A DNA stretch of 64,000 nucleotides from Taeniopygia guttata (GCF_048771995.1 NC_133028.1:439001-503000); one strand, 5' to 3'. Positions 37,581-50,310 are shown, counted from the stretch's first letter. Notes: generated from the sequence alone by a model not told the origin. Program-made: numbers and translations.

Positions 37581-37894
37581 TCACGGAGAGGGAAGCCAGG
37601 CCCCTGATCCCAGAGTGCCTGGCAGTCCTGGAGCCAACAGGAATCCAAATCCTTCCTGTCCTCCTGCCAGCCCTTGAGCAGAATAACCACCTCAGCCTCT
37701 CCCTTGCAGCTGACGCCTCCCTGGTGTGTCCAGCCGGTCCTTGGTGTGGGAGCCCAGCACACCCCTCTGGCTGCCCTGGCTGGCTCCAGACCTGGCAGGG
37801 GCTTGGAGACCTTGGCACGGAGTAAAAACACCTGTGGCTTCCATTTTAGCCCGTGGAAAAAGCTGCCAGCTCTGTGTGAGGAATTACAAGCCAC

Positions 37895-38350
37895 AAGGGT
37901 TTGAGTAGTGTGGTAGTTGAGTTAACACAGGGTGAAAAAGTAGAATTTTGGGGTTTTTGAAATGGGATTCAGGGGGTACAAGATGGAGGGATTTGGGTGT
38001 GTCCTGACCTTCTTCTCCTTCTCCTTGCCCTCCATGCCTTGCTGTGCTGGTGACACTTTTCTGTTGGTTTAAGGACAGACACACTGTCCAACATAAATGA
38101 CAGATATTGGCACGTTATTGCAAACATGGCACAGGCAGTTTTTGGTATAAAATGCAAACACCGCCCTGAGGGCAGACAGAATGCCATGGCCGAGCTGCTG
38201 GCCAGAGCTCAGCAGGGCAGAGAGAGAATGTTCTAGAGAAGGGAAAATAAATACCCTTGAGAAGCCGACCCTGCACATTCAGACTGCTCCTTCGGCTGCA
38301 CGGGCTGGGAAACGAGGACTTTACAATCTTGGGGTCACCTCGATCACCAT
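37895..38350 (+). mobile_element. Solo LTR, ERVL-type style
   Basis: Contains gtacaagatggagggatttg, tttctgttggtttaaggaca, gtccaacataaatgacagat, a cctgagggcagacagaatgc block, AATAAA near 38245 and tcagactgctccttcggctg. The order matches passerine ERVL-like LTRs. No retroviral genes adjoin; ends are approximate. Confidence 0.65.
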
Positions 38351-38384
38351 GGACCCTGAGACTTGGCAAAGCCAGGTGAGATCC

Positions 38385-38545
38385 TGCCCTGGATGCAGGG
38401 AGCAGTGCAGGGAGCAGTGCAGGGAGCAGTGCAGGGATCCTGTCCTGGCTGCAGGGATCCTGCCCTGGCTGCAGGGATCTTGTCCTGGCTCCAGGGTTCC
38501 TGTCCTGGCTCCAGGGTTCCTGTCCTGGCTCCAGGGAGCAGCACA
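38385..38545. repeat. Short tandem repeats (gcagggagcagt; ctggctccagggttcctgtc)
   Basis: Two adjoining families: a 12-bp unit repeated about 4 times, then a 20-bp unit repeated about 6 times. Confidence 0.88.
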
Positions 38546-38774
38546 GGGAGCAGAGCCTGCTCAGGTCCATTCCTGTGGTGGAGATGGCTCTGGGCAGGAG
38601 ATTAAATCTCTGGGCAAGAGATTCTCCTCCCAGGGCAGCTCCAGGGGTCCCACCTGGGAGGTAAATGAGGGAACAGAAGGGCTGGGGGTGAAAGGGAGGG
38701 GGAAAAACAGAGCCTGGAGCATGAACAGAGCAGGGAACGGGCAGGGGCAGTGCCAGGGGTGGGACCTGCTGAGC

Positions 38775-38885
38775 CCGGACACGGAGATGGACACGGGGAT
38801 GGACACGGGGATGGACACAGAGATGGACATGGAGATGGACACAGCTGGACACGGGGCTGGACACAGACCTGGACACAGCACGGGA
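38775..38885. repeat. 12-bp repeat (gatggacacggg)n
   Basis: About nine copies with acagagat and acatggag variants. Confidence 0.9.
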
Positions 38886-40534
38886 CCAGCTGGGATTTAC
38901 AGGGGGAAGGCAGCAAATGGCAGACGGTTTTTAGCAGGCCTGGGCACAGAAATGACCTAAGGAGCCTAAATCTGTTCTGGAGTACATCTGGGCACCTGCA
39001 CTGGTTTTTCCTTCCCATTTCCAAGCTCTTTTTCCCAGCTGTCAGCAGCGCAGGCACAGACCATGGAACAACCTTTAGCTCCTGCAGAGCTGAAGGAAAA
39101 TAAACCAAACAAATCAAAGAGTCCTCTTGAAACCCATTGGGCTGGGACACAGCTGAATGAAATATTTATGACAGAGTTCCTCCTTCTAAAGGGCAAGAGG
39201 GAAACATGAGCTGAAGCAATGGGTAAGGAGCAGAGGCAGGATCTGTCAGTCTGGTGGAGCCAAATAGAATTTCAGATGCAAACACACTAGTGTTTGAAAA
39301 GAAACTTCTTGGTGTGATTTTGTTTGCTTGGGAGAACTCTGCTATTTCATCTTTTCTTGTTCTTGTCCTTGGAATTATTGAAGTGTCCAGGACAGCTCTT
39401 GCAAGTCAAATATGAGTCCTATGCCTTTCACTTCCCCCCTCAAAGAAACCTTTCCACCAATTAAAAATGAGGGGAATTCAACTCAGGCCCAGCTGAAAGC
39501 ACATCTTATTGTCTGTAAATCTTGGCAAAACACAAAGCTTTCCATTTGAAGCTTAATTCTATTTTTTATTGGTATTATTCTGGGGGAACAGTGGAAACCC
39601 CACTTCTGCCTGTTAGCCCATGGATCTGGGAAATAATTCCTCCTGCAGAACCAGAGTATCCCATGACAGTGAGAACCCTCCCATGCTGGAGAGCAGAACC
39701 TGAACCTCACGCCTGTGCCAGGTATTTATTGGTTACCATCCTTTGTTTTACCTCCTTAGCTGACTTTTCTCCTCTCTCAGATGTGCCATTCATTTCTCAG
39801 CTAAACATTTCATTCAGGAGCAATGGATTATTTTTTGGGATAAATGGCTGTCACTGTCTCCTCTCAGCAGCAATTAAAGCTCTCAGCATCCCAGGTGATG
39901 AGCAGTTCGTGCCTCTTGTCACAGGTAACAAGTTCTTCTGGGGAAGGAGCTGACAGAAATTCCTCTGCCAGGAGCCAGAACCAGCTCCTGGATCCTCCCA
40001 GGGGACGGCACTGGGAACCCCCAGCCCGCTGTTCCTGGGATGCAGAGACTGGTGCCTTAGGATTTGAGCTTTTATATTTTCATAGGTTGCAATCCTGCAG
40101 TTCATTTGTACATAACTCCAAACTCCATATTCAGTGTGAGCCGCTGCTTTTCCATTTTGGGCAGACACAGCAGTTCCTCTCCAGGCCTGGGAACCAAGGA
40201 CTCCTCACTGCCTCCGGCCAGAGAGGTGGAAACGAAAGTGAGCTGGGGGCAGCAAACCTGGGGTAAATTACTTCATCAGCTGTAATTGGAAGATGAACCT
40301 CAATATGCAAATGGACCACAGTTATAAAAGTGTGAAAACCCGTGACCTGTTGTCCATTTTTTGGGTGTAGTGCCTGGGCCTGGGAATGGACTGGCCACAT
40401 TCCCTGCAGGATCACCCATCCATGCAGCACACAGCCCCAGCCTGGCACAAACCCCTCGTGCTCTCTGTCCCTGGCTCTGCCTGTGGGGGAGCATCCCCCG
40501 GAGCTTGGGGTGCAGGGACCCCGCTCCTCGTTCC
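38886..40534. other. No gene recognised; AT-rich segments
   Basis: AT-rich stretches at 39160-39600 and 40230-40340; the latter has an octamer ATGCAAAT (40305-40312) and a TATAAAA (40323-40329). No exon identified. Confidence 0.35.
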
Positions 40535-40975
40535 CATTCCCGTTCAGTTCCTTACTCTCATTCCTGTTCAGTTCCTTGTTCCCATTCCCATTCAGCTGCT
40601 TGTTCCCATTCCCGTTCAGTTCCTCACTCTCATTCCTGTTCAGCTCCTCATTCCCATTCCCATTCAGCTCCTTGTTCTCATTCCCATTCCATTCCTTGTT
40701 CCCATTCCCATTCAGCTCCTCATTCCCATTCCCATTCAGCTGCTTGTTCCCATTCCTGTTCAGTTCCTCACTCTCGTTCCCGTTCAGCTCCTCGTTCCCA
40801 TTCCCATTCAGTTCCTCACTCTCATTCCCATCCAATTCCTCTTTCTCATTCCTGTTCCCATTCCCGTTCAGTTCCTCACTCTAATTCCTGTTCAGCTCCT
40901 CATTCTCATTCCCATTCCCATTCCCATTCCCATTCCCATTCCCATTCCCATTCCCATTCCCATTCCCATTCATTA
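40535..40975. repeat. Compound array: about 24-30-bp units, then (CCCATT)n
   Basis: Units cattcccattcagctcctcg and relatives to about 40900, followed by 12 perfect copies of the hexamer cccatt. The hexamer seems to have grown out of the larger unit. Confidence 0.95.
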
Positions 40976-41194
40976 GCTCCCCATCCTGAAGAGGCAGAGC
41001 CCGTGTGGCCTGGCACTGGATCAGGTGGATCAGGTGGATCAGGTGGATTCTTTCCGAAGCAATCAGAGCAAAATAAATGATTGTTTTGCATTCTTCTTTG
41101 TGGGAGGAGAGAATTGATGGACTGTTGGTGTGACCAGTGTGGCTGGAGAGGTGGCAATTCCGTCCTCCAATCCACAGCCACCTCTGGAATTCCA

Positions 41195-41270
41195 TAAATA
41201 TCAGATGCTTGAATAAAACGCTCTCTTTTTTGGCCTTTGAACTTCCCAAGCGTTTGTGTTCTTACTTCAT
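41195..41270 (+). mobile_element. Possible LTR 3' remnant
   Basis: Contains gcttgaataaaacgctctct, ttttggcctttgaacttccc and gtgttcttac, LTR R/U5-like. Weak, because no 5' end was recognised. Confidence 0.3.
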
Positions 41271-42326
41271 GTCCAACAGCGACAGGGGTGTGGATGGATG
41301 AGGGATGCATGGCTGGCTCTCACAATTAAAGGATGGACATTGTGCATGTTAAGAGGAGTTTTGCAGATGTACGGTTATGTTTCTCCTGGCGCTGTTGTCA
41401 CGGGATGCCCTCAGCAGTCACACATTTGGGGGGGTCGGCTCGTTCCTGTGGCACACCCGACCTCCAACCAAGCTGTAAGGAGGTGACCTCCACCCAGGGC
41501 AGCGGAGAAAACGACTGACAAGACTTTGGGAGGGTTAGAGGTACAACAGGCAGAAAAGCCATTGTGTGGATGAGCACATGGTGACTGAATCCTCTGCTCC
41601 TGGTGCTGTATTATTTTCTTTATTCAGTCTTCTGTTGTATTTTTGATAAGGATTTAATAACCCCTCTCGGTGTTTTGGAGGTGAGTGCCATGTCTCACAG
41701 GTGGAGCTGATGGAAGTTCACCCGGCCCACGAGGGCTGGTCCCATTCCCAGGGCCATGTCCCCAAGGGAGCATCCAGCCCCACACCCCGGCCTTCCAGCC
41801 CTGCAGGGACAAACCCAGCACGTTCCCTCCTGAAAGCAGCCGGGAGCTGTGCAGATCACAGCCCGTCCCTCCTTCCCTCCCTGCTGGCCGTGCCTGGCCT
41901 CAGCCAGCCCAGACTGAGCGGTTCCCTTGCCAGGGACACAATTCCTGTGCCCCTGGGACTGGCTGGAGTCTGGGCTGGCATCGGCAAAGGGCCGGAGGAA
42001 GAGGAGGAGGAGGAAGGGTCAGGAAGGGAGGGAAAAGGGGAAGAAGAGAGAAGTGAGCAGAGCTTTGTGCACTAAAGCTGTGGGCAGCAGCTGCTGCTGC
42101 GAAATATGGGTGGAAAGGAGCCAGCACGAAGGACGGATTTCGCTCTCTGGCCTTCCCACATGGAGGGAAGAAGGAAGCATTGGTGGAGGGTCTGGAAAAG
42201 AAAATTAAAGTCCAGGTGGTGAGGCTGGGTGAGGGCAGCCTGCAGCAACCTGGCAAAGACAGCATCTGGTCTTGCTGAGCTTCCTAAGGAAAACAAACAC
42301 CCTCTGCCCTCCTGAAATGCTCTTTT

Positions 42327-42605
42327 GGGGTGCTGGGAAGGGGCTGGAGAGTTCCTGAGGGAGCTGGGAAGGGGCTGGAGAGTTCCTGAGGGAGCTGGGA
42401 AGGGGCTGGAGAGTTCCCGAGGGAGCTGAGGGGGCTCAGCCTGGAGCAAAGGAGGCTCAGGGGGACCTTGTGGCTCTGCACAGCTCCTGCCAGGAGGGGA
42501 CAGCCAGGGGGATTTGGGATCTGTTCCCAGGAACAGGGACAGGAGAAGAGGGAACGGCCTCAGGGGAGCCTCAGGGTGGATATTGGGAATATTCCTCATG
42601 GGAAG
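42327..42605 (+). mobile_element. CR1 LINE fragment, same region as at 1.6 kb
   Basis: Three 31-bp units, then the same CR1 tail (gagctgagggggctcagcct, gctctgcacagctcctgcca). The 1.6-kb locus has ten units. Confidence 0.8.
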
Positions 42606-43970
42606 GGTGTTCAGGCCATGGCAGTGCCCAGGGAGGTTTGGGGTGCCCATCCCGGGGGGATTTCAGAGCCCTGTGTCTGTGACACTGGGGGACACGGGGC
42701 AGTGCTGGGGAAACACTGGGCTCGATGTTTGGCTCAGGGATTTCCAACCAAACCAATTCCATGTTTCTCTTTACTCTTCTCCTTCCACGATTTGCCCCAC
42801 AAGTTTCTCTCTGTGCTTCTCTCTGCATTCTCCAGAGGTTACTCACCTACATATTCCTGGGACTCGTGTTTTTTTACGGATCTGATTTTTAAAGCCCAGG
42901 TTTTCCAAAATCCATCCCGTGGTCCAGCTGCACCCACTTGTCACAGACAGGTTCACCTCCCCCTCCTCCCCCAGGTACCAGCTTGGCCTCTGTCCCTTCT
43001 TCTGCCACCGTGGCACCCCAGGGAGGTAGGAAATAAAATGGAATCCAGGCATATTCCCCATTTTTCCTCCTCAATTTGATCCTGTCTGGGTTGCCACTTT
43101 CCAAACATCCTGCAGCACCAGAAGGAAATCAATTTTCCAGGGGTGAGACCTGGATTTCTCTGCTGTGCCCGCTCTTTGTTCCACCCTGTCAGGAGAAGCC
43201 AAGGAGATTTCAGGGCTCTTTGTGGCTCCTTTCCAGCCCCATGCTGCCAGGGTTACTTCACTTTTCACTCTGCAGCCCGGGGAAACCGAGCTGTCACCAA
43301 TTAACACCCTGTTCTCACACTTCCCCTGACTGCAGGGAGAGCAGGAACAGACACTTGGGTTTGTTTTTCCTGTTCAAACAGGGCAACTCTCCCAGCTCAG
43401 CCCCACCAGGGCTGGGCAAATGGATCTGTTTTCCACTATGGCCACAGAAAAACTGGAAGTGCAATCAGAAACTCCCTCAGTGAGGAGGCCCAGAGGCAAG
43501 GGTTCCACACCAAATCAGCTTCCTCGTCCTAAAAAATAACAGTAGGGTGACACTTATGGGGTGCTGTGAGTGTTCCATCCTCCATCGAGGAAAATATTCC
43601 CAACAGGGAGGAACAGCACCAGCCATGGAGGGGTCTGGGGGTGCAGAGGGAAGTGCTGGGTGCCCCAGGCTGAGATGGGAGCACGGGAACCCTCCCGTGG
43701 AAGAGGCAAGAGAACAGCCTGGAGGAGGAGGGAAGGCTTTGGAGACGGGATGGGGATGAGGAATCCGTGGCTTCAAGGAGGAGCAAACAGCTGTGCCCGG
43801 CGTGGCCTGGCTGGGGGTGAACATCTGGGGGCTAACGGGACCTGGAGAGCTCCCAGGGCTCGAACCCCCAGCCAGACAATGCCCACCAGGCACTGCTGCA
43901 CCTCTCCCACCCGGAAACCGTGGAAAATCCTGAGCTGGGAGGGACCCACGGGGACCATCAGCCCAGCTCC
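42606..43970. other. No gene recognised
   Basis: Mixed-GC unique sequence without recognised domains or repeats. Confidence 0.35.
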
Positions 43971-43971
43971 T

Positions 43972-44034
43972 GCCCCTGCCCCTGCCCCTGCCCCTGCTCC
44001 TGCTCCTGCTCCTGCCCCTGCCCCTGCCTGTGCC
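43972..44034. repeat. Hexamer repeat (cctgcc/cctgct)n
   Basis: About ten copies. Confidence 0.9.
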
Positions 44035-44339
44035 CAGCACAGCTCAGTGGGAACCAGCAGGCTCTGGATGCAGCAGGAAAACCTCCTTTTCCTTCTGAGC
44101 AGAGCTGGGGGCTTGCACAGGATTCCCTGGGGTCCTGTCCTGCAGCATCCCCAGCCCTGGGAACAGGAGCCTGGCTGAGCTCCAGCCCGGGCACCCCTGC
44201 CCCTGTCCCTGCCCAGGTGTGCACACCTGGCTCAGAACCACAGACAGGAGCAGGAAATCACAGCAGGGCTCACGGGGCAGCATTTCTGCACCTCGGCGTG
44301 GCAGCTGCCATGAGGATCCTGGCCCAGGGGAGCTGCTGA

Positions 44340-45060
44340 GAAAAGCTCTGTGATTAACTGATTGAACTGAAAAAAAACCTCCTTTGGGCTGTACTTTTCC
44401 ATTTTTCACTGGCAAATCATTGCAACAAAATAAACACGTTTTGTTTATGTGGGAACCTCTTCCCATTTAAAATAAATACTTTTGTGTTTTAAGCTGAAGT
44501 GAAACAAGGGAAATATTGTTTCAAACAGAGACATCAAATGGTTTTTTTGGAGGGGAAAAAGGTAAATTGAAGCATTTGTCTTTCAAAATTGTCTGGTTTG
44601 GTTATTTCAACACAAACAAGGGACTGAGATTGATATAAAACCACAGCATGTTGCAGGTGACCTGAAAGTGGATCTGCCAGTGCAAAAAGTTCCAGGTAAA
44701 AATGTTTTCCTGGTTCCACAACAATTGATTCCTGAGCAGAATTAGGATTTAAAGCCTGGGCCACACAGTTTAATCCACTCCCCCCCAGACCCAGTGCAAT
44801 CCTTTGGAACACGACGGGGGAGGAGAAGAAGGGGGCAGGGAAATCTGCAGGGGGAAGAAAGGAGCAGATACAGACGGCTCTGCTATGCACTTAACTTGAA
44901 AATGAGGAAGAAAGCAGGTTGGAACAGGACAATTAGAGCCTGAGCATCACAGACCTTTCCAAAATGGAGAGACAGCAGGGGGAATTAATGGACAGAAATG
45001 CAACCCAGTAATTAATTGATAAATGGCATTAGAGAGTTTTCTAAAGAAGGAGAGACCAAC
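44340..45060. other. Longest AT-rich island in the window
   Basis: About 700 bp of low-GC, non-tandem sequence (gcaaatcattgcaacaaaat, ggtttggttatttcaacaca, agaattaggatttaaagcct). Candidate conserved noncoding DNA or an old decayed element; no exon seen. Confidence 0.4.
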
Positions 45061-45322
45061 GTGACTTATCTTCCCCAAGGCAGGAGACAATTTCTCCCTC
45101 CTTTCACCTTGCAGATAAGGACAGAGAGGGGGAAGCTTCCCTTTGGAGGCTCAGGAGGAATCTGGAAGGTGAAGACAAAAGCAAAGGCCCCAGCTGCAGC
45201 ACAGGGCAGTGGTGGAGGAGCAGCTGCAGCACAGGGCAGCAGCCCCTGGAGCAATTCCTCCTGCAGGGATGGGGCAGAGGGGAAATGGGAGCAAACCTGC
45301 AGCAGAGGCAGCGGGATCACTG

Positions 45323-45388
45323 TAGGAATGAGGGAGCAGGCTGGGCTCCCCTCTGTAGGAATGAGGGAGCAGGCTGGGCTCCCCTCGT
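45323..45388. repeat. 32-bp tandem duplication
   Basis: Two copies of gtaggaatgagggagcaggc plus tgggctcccctc. Confidence 0.92.
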
Positions 45389-45799
45389 GGGCACTGGGGC
45401 AGCTGTGGAGCAGGGAGAGCACAGCCTGTCCTGTGAGCAGCTCCCCGGGCAGGGCAAAGGCAGCTCTGGGCTCTCCAGCTGCCCCAGGCAGCTGCCAGGC
45501 GTCCCTGTGCCCAGCCACGGAGCTGCTGCCACTCCTGACATGTCCCACCAGTGCCTCAGGTGCCCAGCGGTGCAGAAATTGTTTTTTCAAGGCTGAATAA
45601 GCCCAATAATAGAGACACTTCCCTCGTGCCCTGCCAGACCCTGGGTGCTAGCAGCCACGCTGGAGCCCTAAGGCAGGATCCCCTGGGATGGAGCACAGAA
45701 ATCCCAGAGGTGCAGAGTCAGCCTCCTGTCACAGCCAGGGCACACCCAGGGCTCAGCTCAGCACCTGGGTCAGTGCTCTGTGTCGTCCCAAAGGTGAGC

Positions 45800-46080
45800 A
45801 GGGCTCCTCCAGCTGACCAGGCTGGCCTTGGACACTCCAGGGATCCAGGGGCAGCCACAGCTGCTCTGGGCACCTGTGCCAGGGCCTCACACCCTCCCAG
45901 GGAACAATTCCTGCCCAGTTTCCAACCTAAACCTCCCTTCTTTTCCTTGAGGCCATTTTCCCTTGATTTTCCCTCCCTGCCCTTGCCAAAGGCCTCTCTC
46001 CAGGTCTCTTGCAGCCCCTCTAGGTCCTGGAAGGTGCTGGCAGGGGTCCCCAAAGCCTTCTCTCCTGCAGGTGAAGAAGG
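45800..46080 (-). mobile_element. CR1 3' region
   Basis: Reverse orientation: gatccaggggcagccacagc, gccagggcctcacaccctcc, aacctaaacctcccttcttt and aagccttctctcctgcaggt. Confidence 0.8.
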
Positions 46081-46429
46081 GACCCTGGCTGCTCCGCTCC
46101 CAGCCCCGCAGCTCTGCGTTCCTCTCAGGAGCACAGCAGCAGTTCCCAGGCAGGCAGTCTGAGGGGGGCACAGCACCCCTGGAGCAGGTCACCCCCTCAG
46201 GGACAGCTGAAATCATGCACAGGGTTTGGAGGCAGCTCTGCTGGCCCTGCCATGGCTCCTGAGCCTTCTCCGAAGCACAGCCCTGTCATTTAGACTCCAT
46301 TAGAGCCAAAGCTCCTGTCCGTGCCAGGGAGGGGCGGGGGGAAGGAGAGGAGGGGGAGTCGGTGTCCTTGAGGCTGTGCAATCTCAGGGAGTGAGAACAA
46401 CAGGAGGCAGAGAGAGGCAGAGCTGCCTC

Positions 46430-46945
46430 CAAACCCATCCTGTGCTGTGAGACCTCAGCTGTGCTGCCCTGTCCCCCCAAACCCATCCCATGGTGTGAAA
46501 CCTCAGCTCCAGGAGCCCAGCCCTGTCCCCCAAACCCATCCTGTGGTGTGAAATCTCAGCTGTGCTCCAGGAGCCCAGCCCTGTCCCCCCAAACCCATCC
46601 CATGGTGTGAAATCTCAGCTCCAGGAGCCCAGCCCTGTCCCCCAAACCCATCCCGTGGTGTGAAATCTCAGCTGTGCTCCAGGAGCCCAGCCCTGTCCCC
46701 CCAAAATCCATAACGTGGTGTGAAATCGCAGCTGTGCTCCAGGAGCCCAGCCCTGCTCCCCCAAACCCATCCCGTGCTGTGAAACCTCAGCTCCAGGAAC
46801 CCAGCCCTGTCCCCCCAAAATCCATAACGTGGTGTGAAATCTCAGCTGTGCTCCAGGAGCCCAGCCCTGTCCCCCCAAACTGATCCCATGGTGTGAAATT
46901 TCCGCTCCAGTAGCCCAGCCCTGTCCCCCAGCCTGGCTCTGCCCC
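46430..46945. repeat. 51-60-bp minisatellite, about 9 copies
   Basis: Unit aaacccatcccatggtgtga plus aatctcagctgtgctccagg and agcccagccctgtcccc; an 8-bp ctgtgctc block is present or absent by copy. Confidence 0.96.
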
Positions 46946-46989
46946 ACTGCAGACTGGGGACAAGGGATAGGACCCAGGGAATGGCTCCC

Positions 46990-47215
46990 ACTGGGAAAGG
47001 GGGGACTGGGCTGGGATCTTGGCAAGGAATTCCTGGCTGGGCTGGAATTCCCAGATTTGCTGTGGCTGCCCCTGGATCCCTGGCAGTGCCCAAGGCCAGG
47101 TTGGACACTGGGGTTGGAGCCACCTGGGGCAGTGGGAGGTGTCCCTGCCATGGATTGGTGGCACTGGGTGGGATTTGAGGTGCTTTCCCACCCAAACATT
47201 CCCTGATCCCATGGA
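46990..47215 (+). mobile_element. CR1 3'-end fragment
   Basis: Contains aggaattcctggctgggctg, ggatccctggcagtgcccaa and gtgctttcccacccaaacat. Confidence 0.82.
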
Positions 47216-48689
47216 AGGGGCAGGAGCAGCTGGATGTTTGGGGCTGCCCAGGCTCAGCTGTGCAGGTCCTGCAGCAGATCCCAGCTGGATCCAACCACCC
47301 CTCCACGCTCCAGGGCCTGTCCCCATGGCAGACAGCGCCGTGGGGCTCGGGGCAGGAGGTCCTGCAGCACCGTGGGGCTGTCACTCAGCCCTGTGCTGGC
47401 ACTGGTGCCAGGGCTGTCACAGATCCGTGGCTGCTTTGCTTTTATCATCAGCTGCCACGGCCGGGGCTGGCTGCGAGCCGAGCCGCGGGGAGATCGCAGG
47501 CACGGCTGCCTTGATTAGCGCCGGGCTTGGAAACCTTGCTGCATCTTCTGCAAACTGATTTCCTCTGCTTCTGCTCAGAGAGGGGAAGGGAAGAAAAGCA
47601 CACAACAAAATAAAACCCAAAAAGAGCTCCAGCCAAGGGAACATCAAAGGACTGAGCTGTTTTCGGTGCTGCTGTAAAAAGGAAAAACATGCAAAGACAA
47701 ACTGCACGAGTGATGATAATAAAGTGCCCGGGAACAGAGCCCTGCAGAGGGCTTGACTCAGGCCTGAGATGTTTGCAGCACAAAAGCTTCACATGTGCTC
47801 AAGCCTCCGGGGAAAGGCTCTGCTGAGGAGCCAGGAATGGTTTGGAGCTCAAAGAATGACTAAGCTTTGTCTTACAGCCACGGCTTTTCTTCCTGCAAAG
47901 GGCAGCCAGGGGCACAAGCCCCAGCAGAACAGAGCAGAAGGGAAAACAGCGGAAAAAACTCACCTGGATTTGTGTGAAGGGGAGAAAATGAGGCTGCTCA
48001 CCCGTGGCTGGGGCTGGCCTCACTCAGCCAAGTCAGCAGAGTGGCCCTTGGTCACCTCTGGCACAGCTGGGAGCAGGTCCCTCCTGTCACACAGGGGTCC
48101 CTGGTGACAGCAGACCCTGTCCTGTGTGTGTGAGCTGCTGGATTCACCCAGCTCTGGATTCACCCAGCCTGACCCAGCACAGGCCCCGAGGGACGCTCTG
48201 GATACCCTCACTGCCACTGTCCCACGTCCTGTCCTGCGCTGCCACCTCTGCCCCTCCTGCTGCCAGCACCGCCTGCTGAGAGTGCAGACAGCTGAATCCC
48301 CGGCTGCTGGCAAACCAGCCCAGCCTGGATCGAGCTCACACACCGCGACAAACCTTTTGGGAGCCGCTGGGGAAGGACAAAGGGTGCTGGTTTCAACAAG
48401 CCCCAGTCCCTGGCTACTCACAGCTGTCCCCTGCAAGCCCCTCGCAGTTTGGAGCAGCAGCTGCTGGGGAGAGGGGCCAGGGAAGAGCTCTGAGATGTTT
48501 CTGGGGACAGTAATTTGGTTTGTCTTTGCTAATTAGGCCAGAAGTGCTTCCCCTTCAATGATAGACCTCATCTTCTGGCAGGATCTGGACACCTGGTCTG
48601 GAGCCACATTGTGAGATTTCCACCCCACTTCTACATTCCCAAACTTCCTCATTTTCTTCTTGGGAATGGTTTGGTTTGATTCTCTCTGG
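47216..48689. other. No gene recognised
   Basis: A mixed block at 47430-47760 contains AT-rich stretches next to CpGs and may hold a regulatory element. No supported exon. Confidence 0.35.
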
Positions 48690-48788
48690 ATGAGATTCTG
48701 AGCAGCCTGGTCCAGTGGAAGGTGTTGAGATGAGCCCCACGGTGCCTTCCAAGCCAAAGCATGCCATGATTCCATGGTTCTGTGATCT
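48690..48788 (+). mobile_element. CR1 3'-end tip
   Basis: Contains gagcagcctggtccagtgga and catgattccatggttctgtg. Confidence 0.6.
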
Positions 48789-48839
48789 CAGCGGAGCATC
48801 TGGATCCACACCAGGCATGTTGCACATGCTCCTGGCTCT

Positions 48840-49085
48840 GCTCGGGCTCTGGCACCTCAGGCACAGCTCTGGCACAGCTCTGCCCATCTCCTCAGGCTGT
48901 GACACCTCAGGCACAGCTCTGCCCATCTCCTGGGGCTCTGGCACCTCAGGCACAGCTCTGCCCATCTCCTCGGGCTGTGACACCTCAGGCACAGCTCTGC
49001 CCATCTCCTCAGTCACAGCTCTCTCCCCCAGCTCCTCAGGCACACCTTTCTGTCTCTCTCTGCCCATCTCCTCGGGCTCTGACAT
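48840..49085. repeat. Minisatellite around ctctgcccatctcctcgggc
   Basis: About six units of roughly 36-40 bp with tgacacctcaggcacag linkers. Confidence 0.93.
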
Positions 49086-49969
49086 GTGCTCTGTGCCATC
49101 ACAAAGGGATTTTTCTCCTGCTCTCCGTGCCCATGGAAGAGCTGATGCAGAGAACTCCAGCCCAGCTGTGCCCTGTAATTCCGTTTTTGATGGGCCTGTC
49201 CATGGCTCCGGGAGGGAGCTGCCAGCCCAGGATGGCAGGGATGGCTGGAGAGAGCAATCCCCTCCTGCCAAAGCCAAACACAGCAGAAACAGAGAACAGA
49301 AACAGAGGATGATGAATGGCCCAACTTCTGCGGCTGCAGGAGCCTCTTCATTAACCGCTCCACTGCTTTTTCCCTTTCCTCTTTGATTTTTCCTGTGCCT
49401 CTGAGCATGAGTCTGGCTGCCTGCGGCTCCATGTGCCCAGGATGTGCTGCCTGCCTGGGGCTGGGTGTCCCTGTTCCAGGTGCCTGTCCTCCTCATCTCC
49501 TCCAGCCCAGGGTGCTGCAAGAAGGGAGAAAAATAAAAGGGAAGAGGAAACTAAAAAAAAAAAAAGAGAAAATAAAAGGAATTGTTCAAAAATCATTTGG
49601 AAGCACGCTCAGGCACAGGGTGGGGGGTTGTTGGAGTGTCCTGTACAGGGCAGCACTGGGCTGGAGGATCCTGATGATCCAACTGGGATATTCCATGGCT
49701 TTACAGCTCACATCAGCCATGTCACCTTGTCCTGCACCCGGAGGACAGAGCCTGCCTTGGCCACAGCAAACTGGGCAAGCTGGGGCAGCTCCCAGCTGGG
49801 GCTCCAGGGAGCTGAGGGGGGAACTCCTTATCCCCAGGCGGCTTCCCCAGAGTGCCCAGGAGAGGGAAGCAAGGCAGGGACACAGAGACAGCATCTGCCT
49901 GAGATGGAGGAGATCCTAAACAGCTTCAGTGGTGGGGGAGAGACCCTGGAATGGCCAGGCAGGTGCACG
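49086..49969. other. No gene recognised
   Basis: Unique GC-rich sequence with a short A-rich run at 49550-49575. Confidence 0.35.
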
Positions 49970-50310
49970 CACAGAATCCTGGAATGGTTTGGGTGGGAAG
50001 GGACCTCAAATCCTACCCAGTCCCACCCCATCCATGGGCAGGGACACCTCCCACTGTCCCAGGCTGCTCCCAGATCCAGTGTCCAATCTTGGGCACTGCC
50101 AGGGATCCAGGGGCAGCCACAGCAAATCTGGGAATTCCAGCCCAGCCAGGAATTCCTTGCCAAGATCCCAGCCCAAGCTCCCCTTTCCCAGTGGGAGCCA
50201 TTCCCTGGCTCCTGTCCCTCTGTCCCTTGTCCCCAGTCCCTCTCCAGCTCTCCTGGAGCCCCTGCAGGGACTCTGAGCATTCCCTGGAATTTTCCCTTCT
50301 CCAGGGGAAC
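49970..50310 (-). mobile_element. CR1 3' region
   Basis: Reverse orientation, starting cacagaatcctggaatggtt, then gggacacctcccactgtccc, gggatccaggggcagccaca and ccttctccaggggaacattc. A near-identical sequence is at 63.6 kb. Confidence 0.85.
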
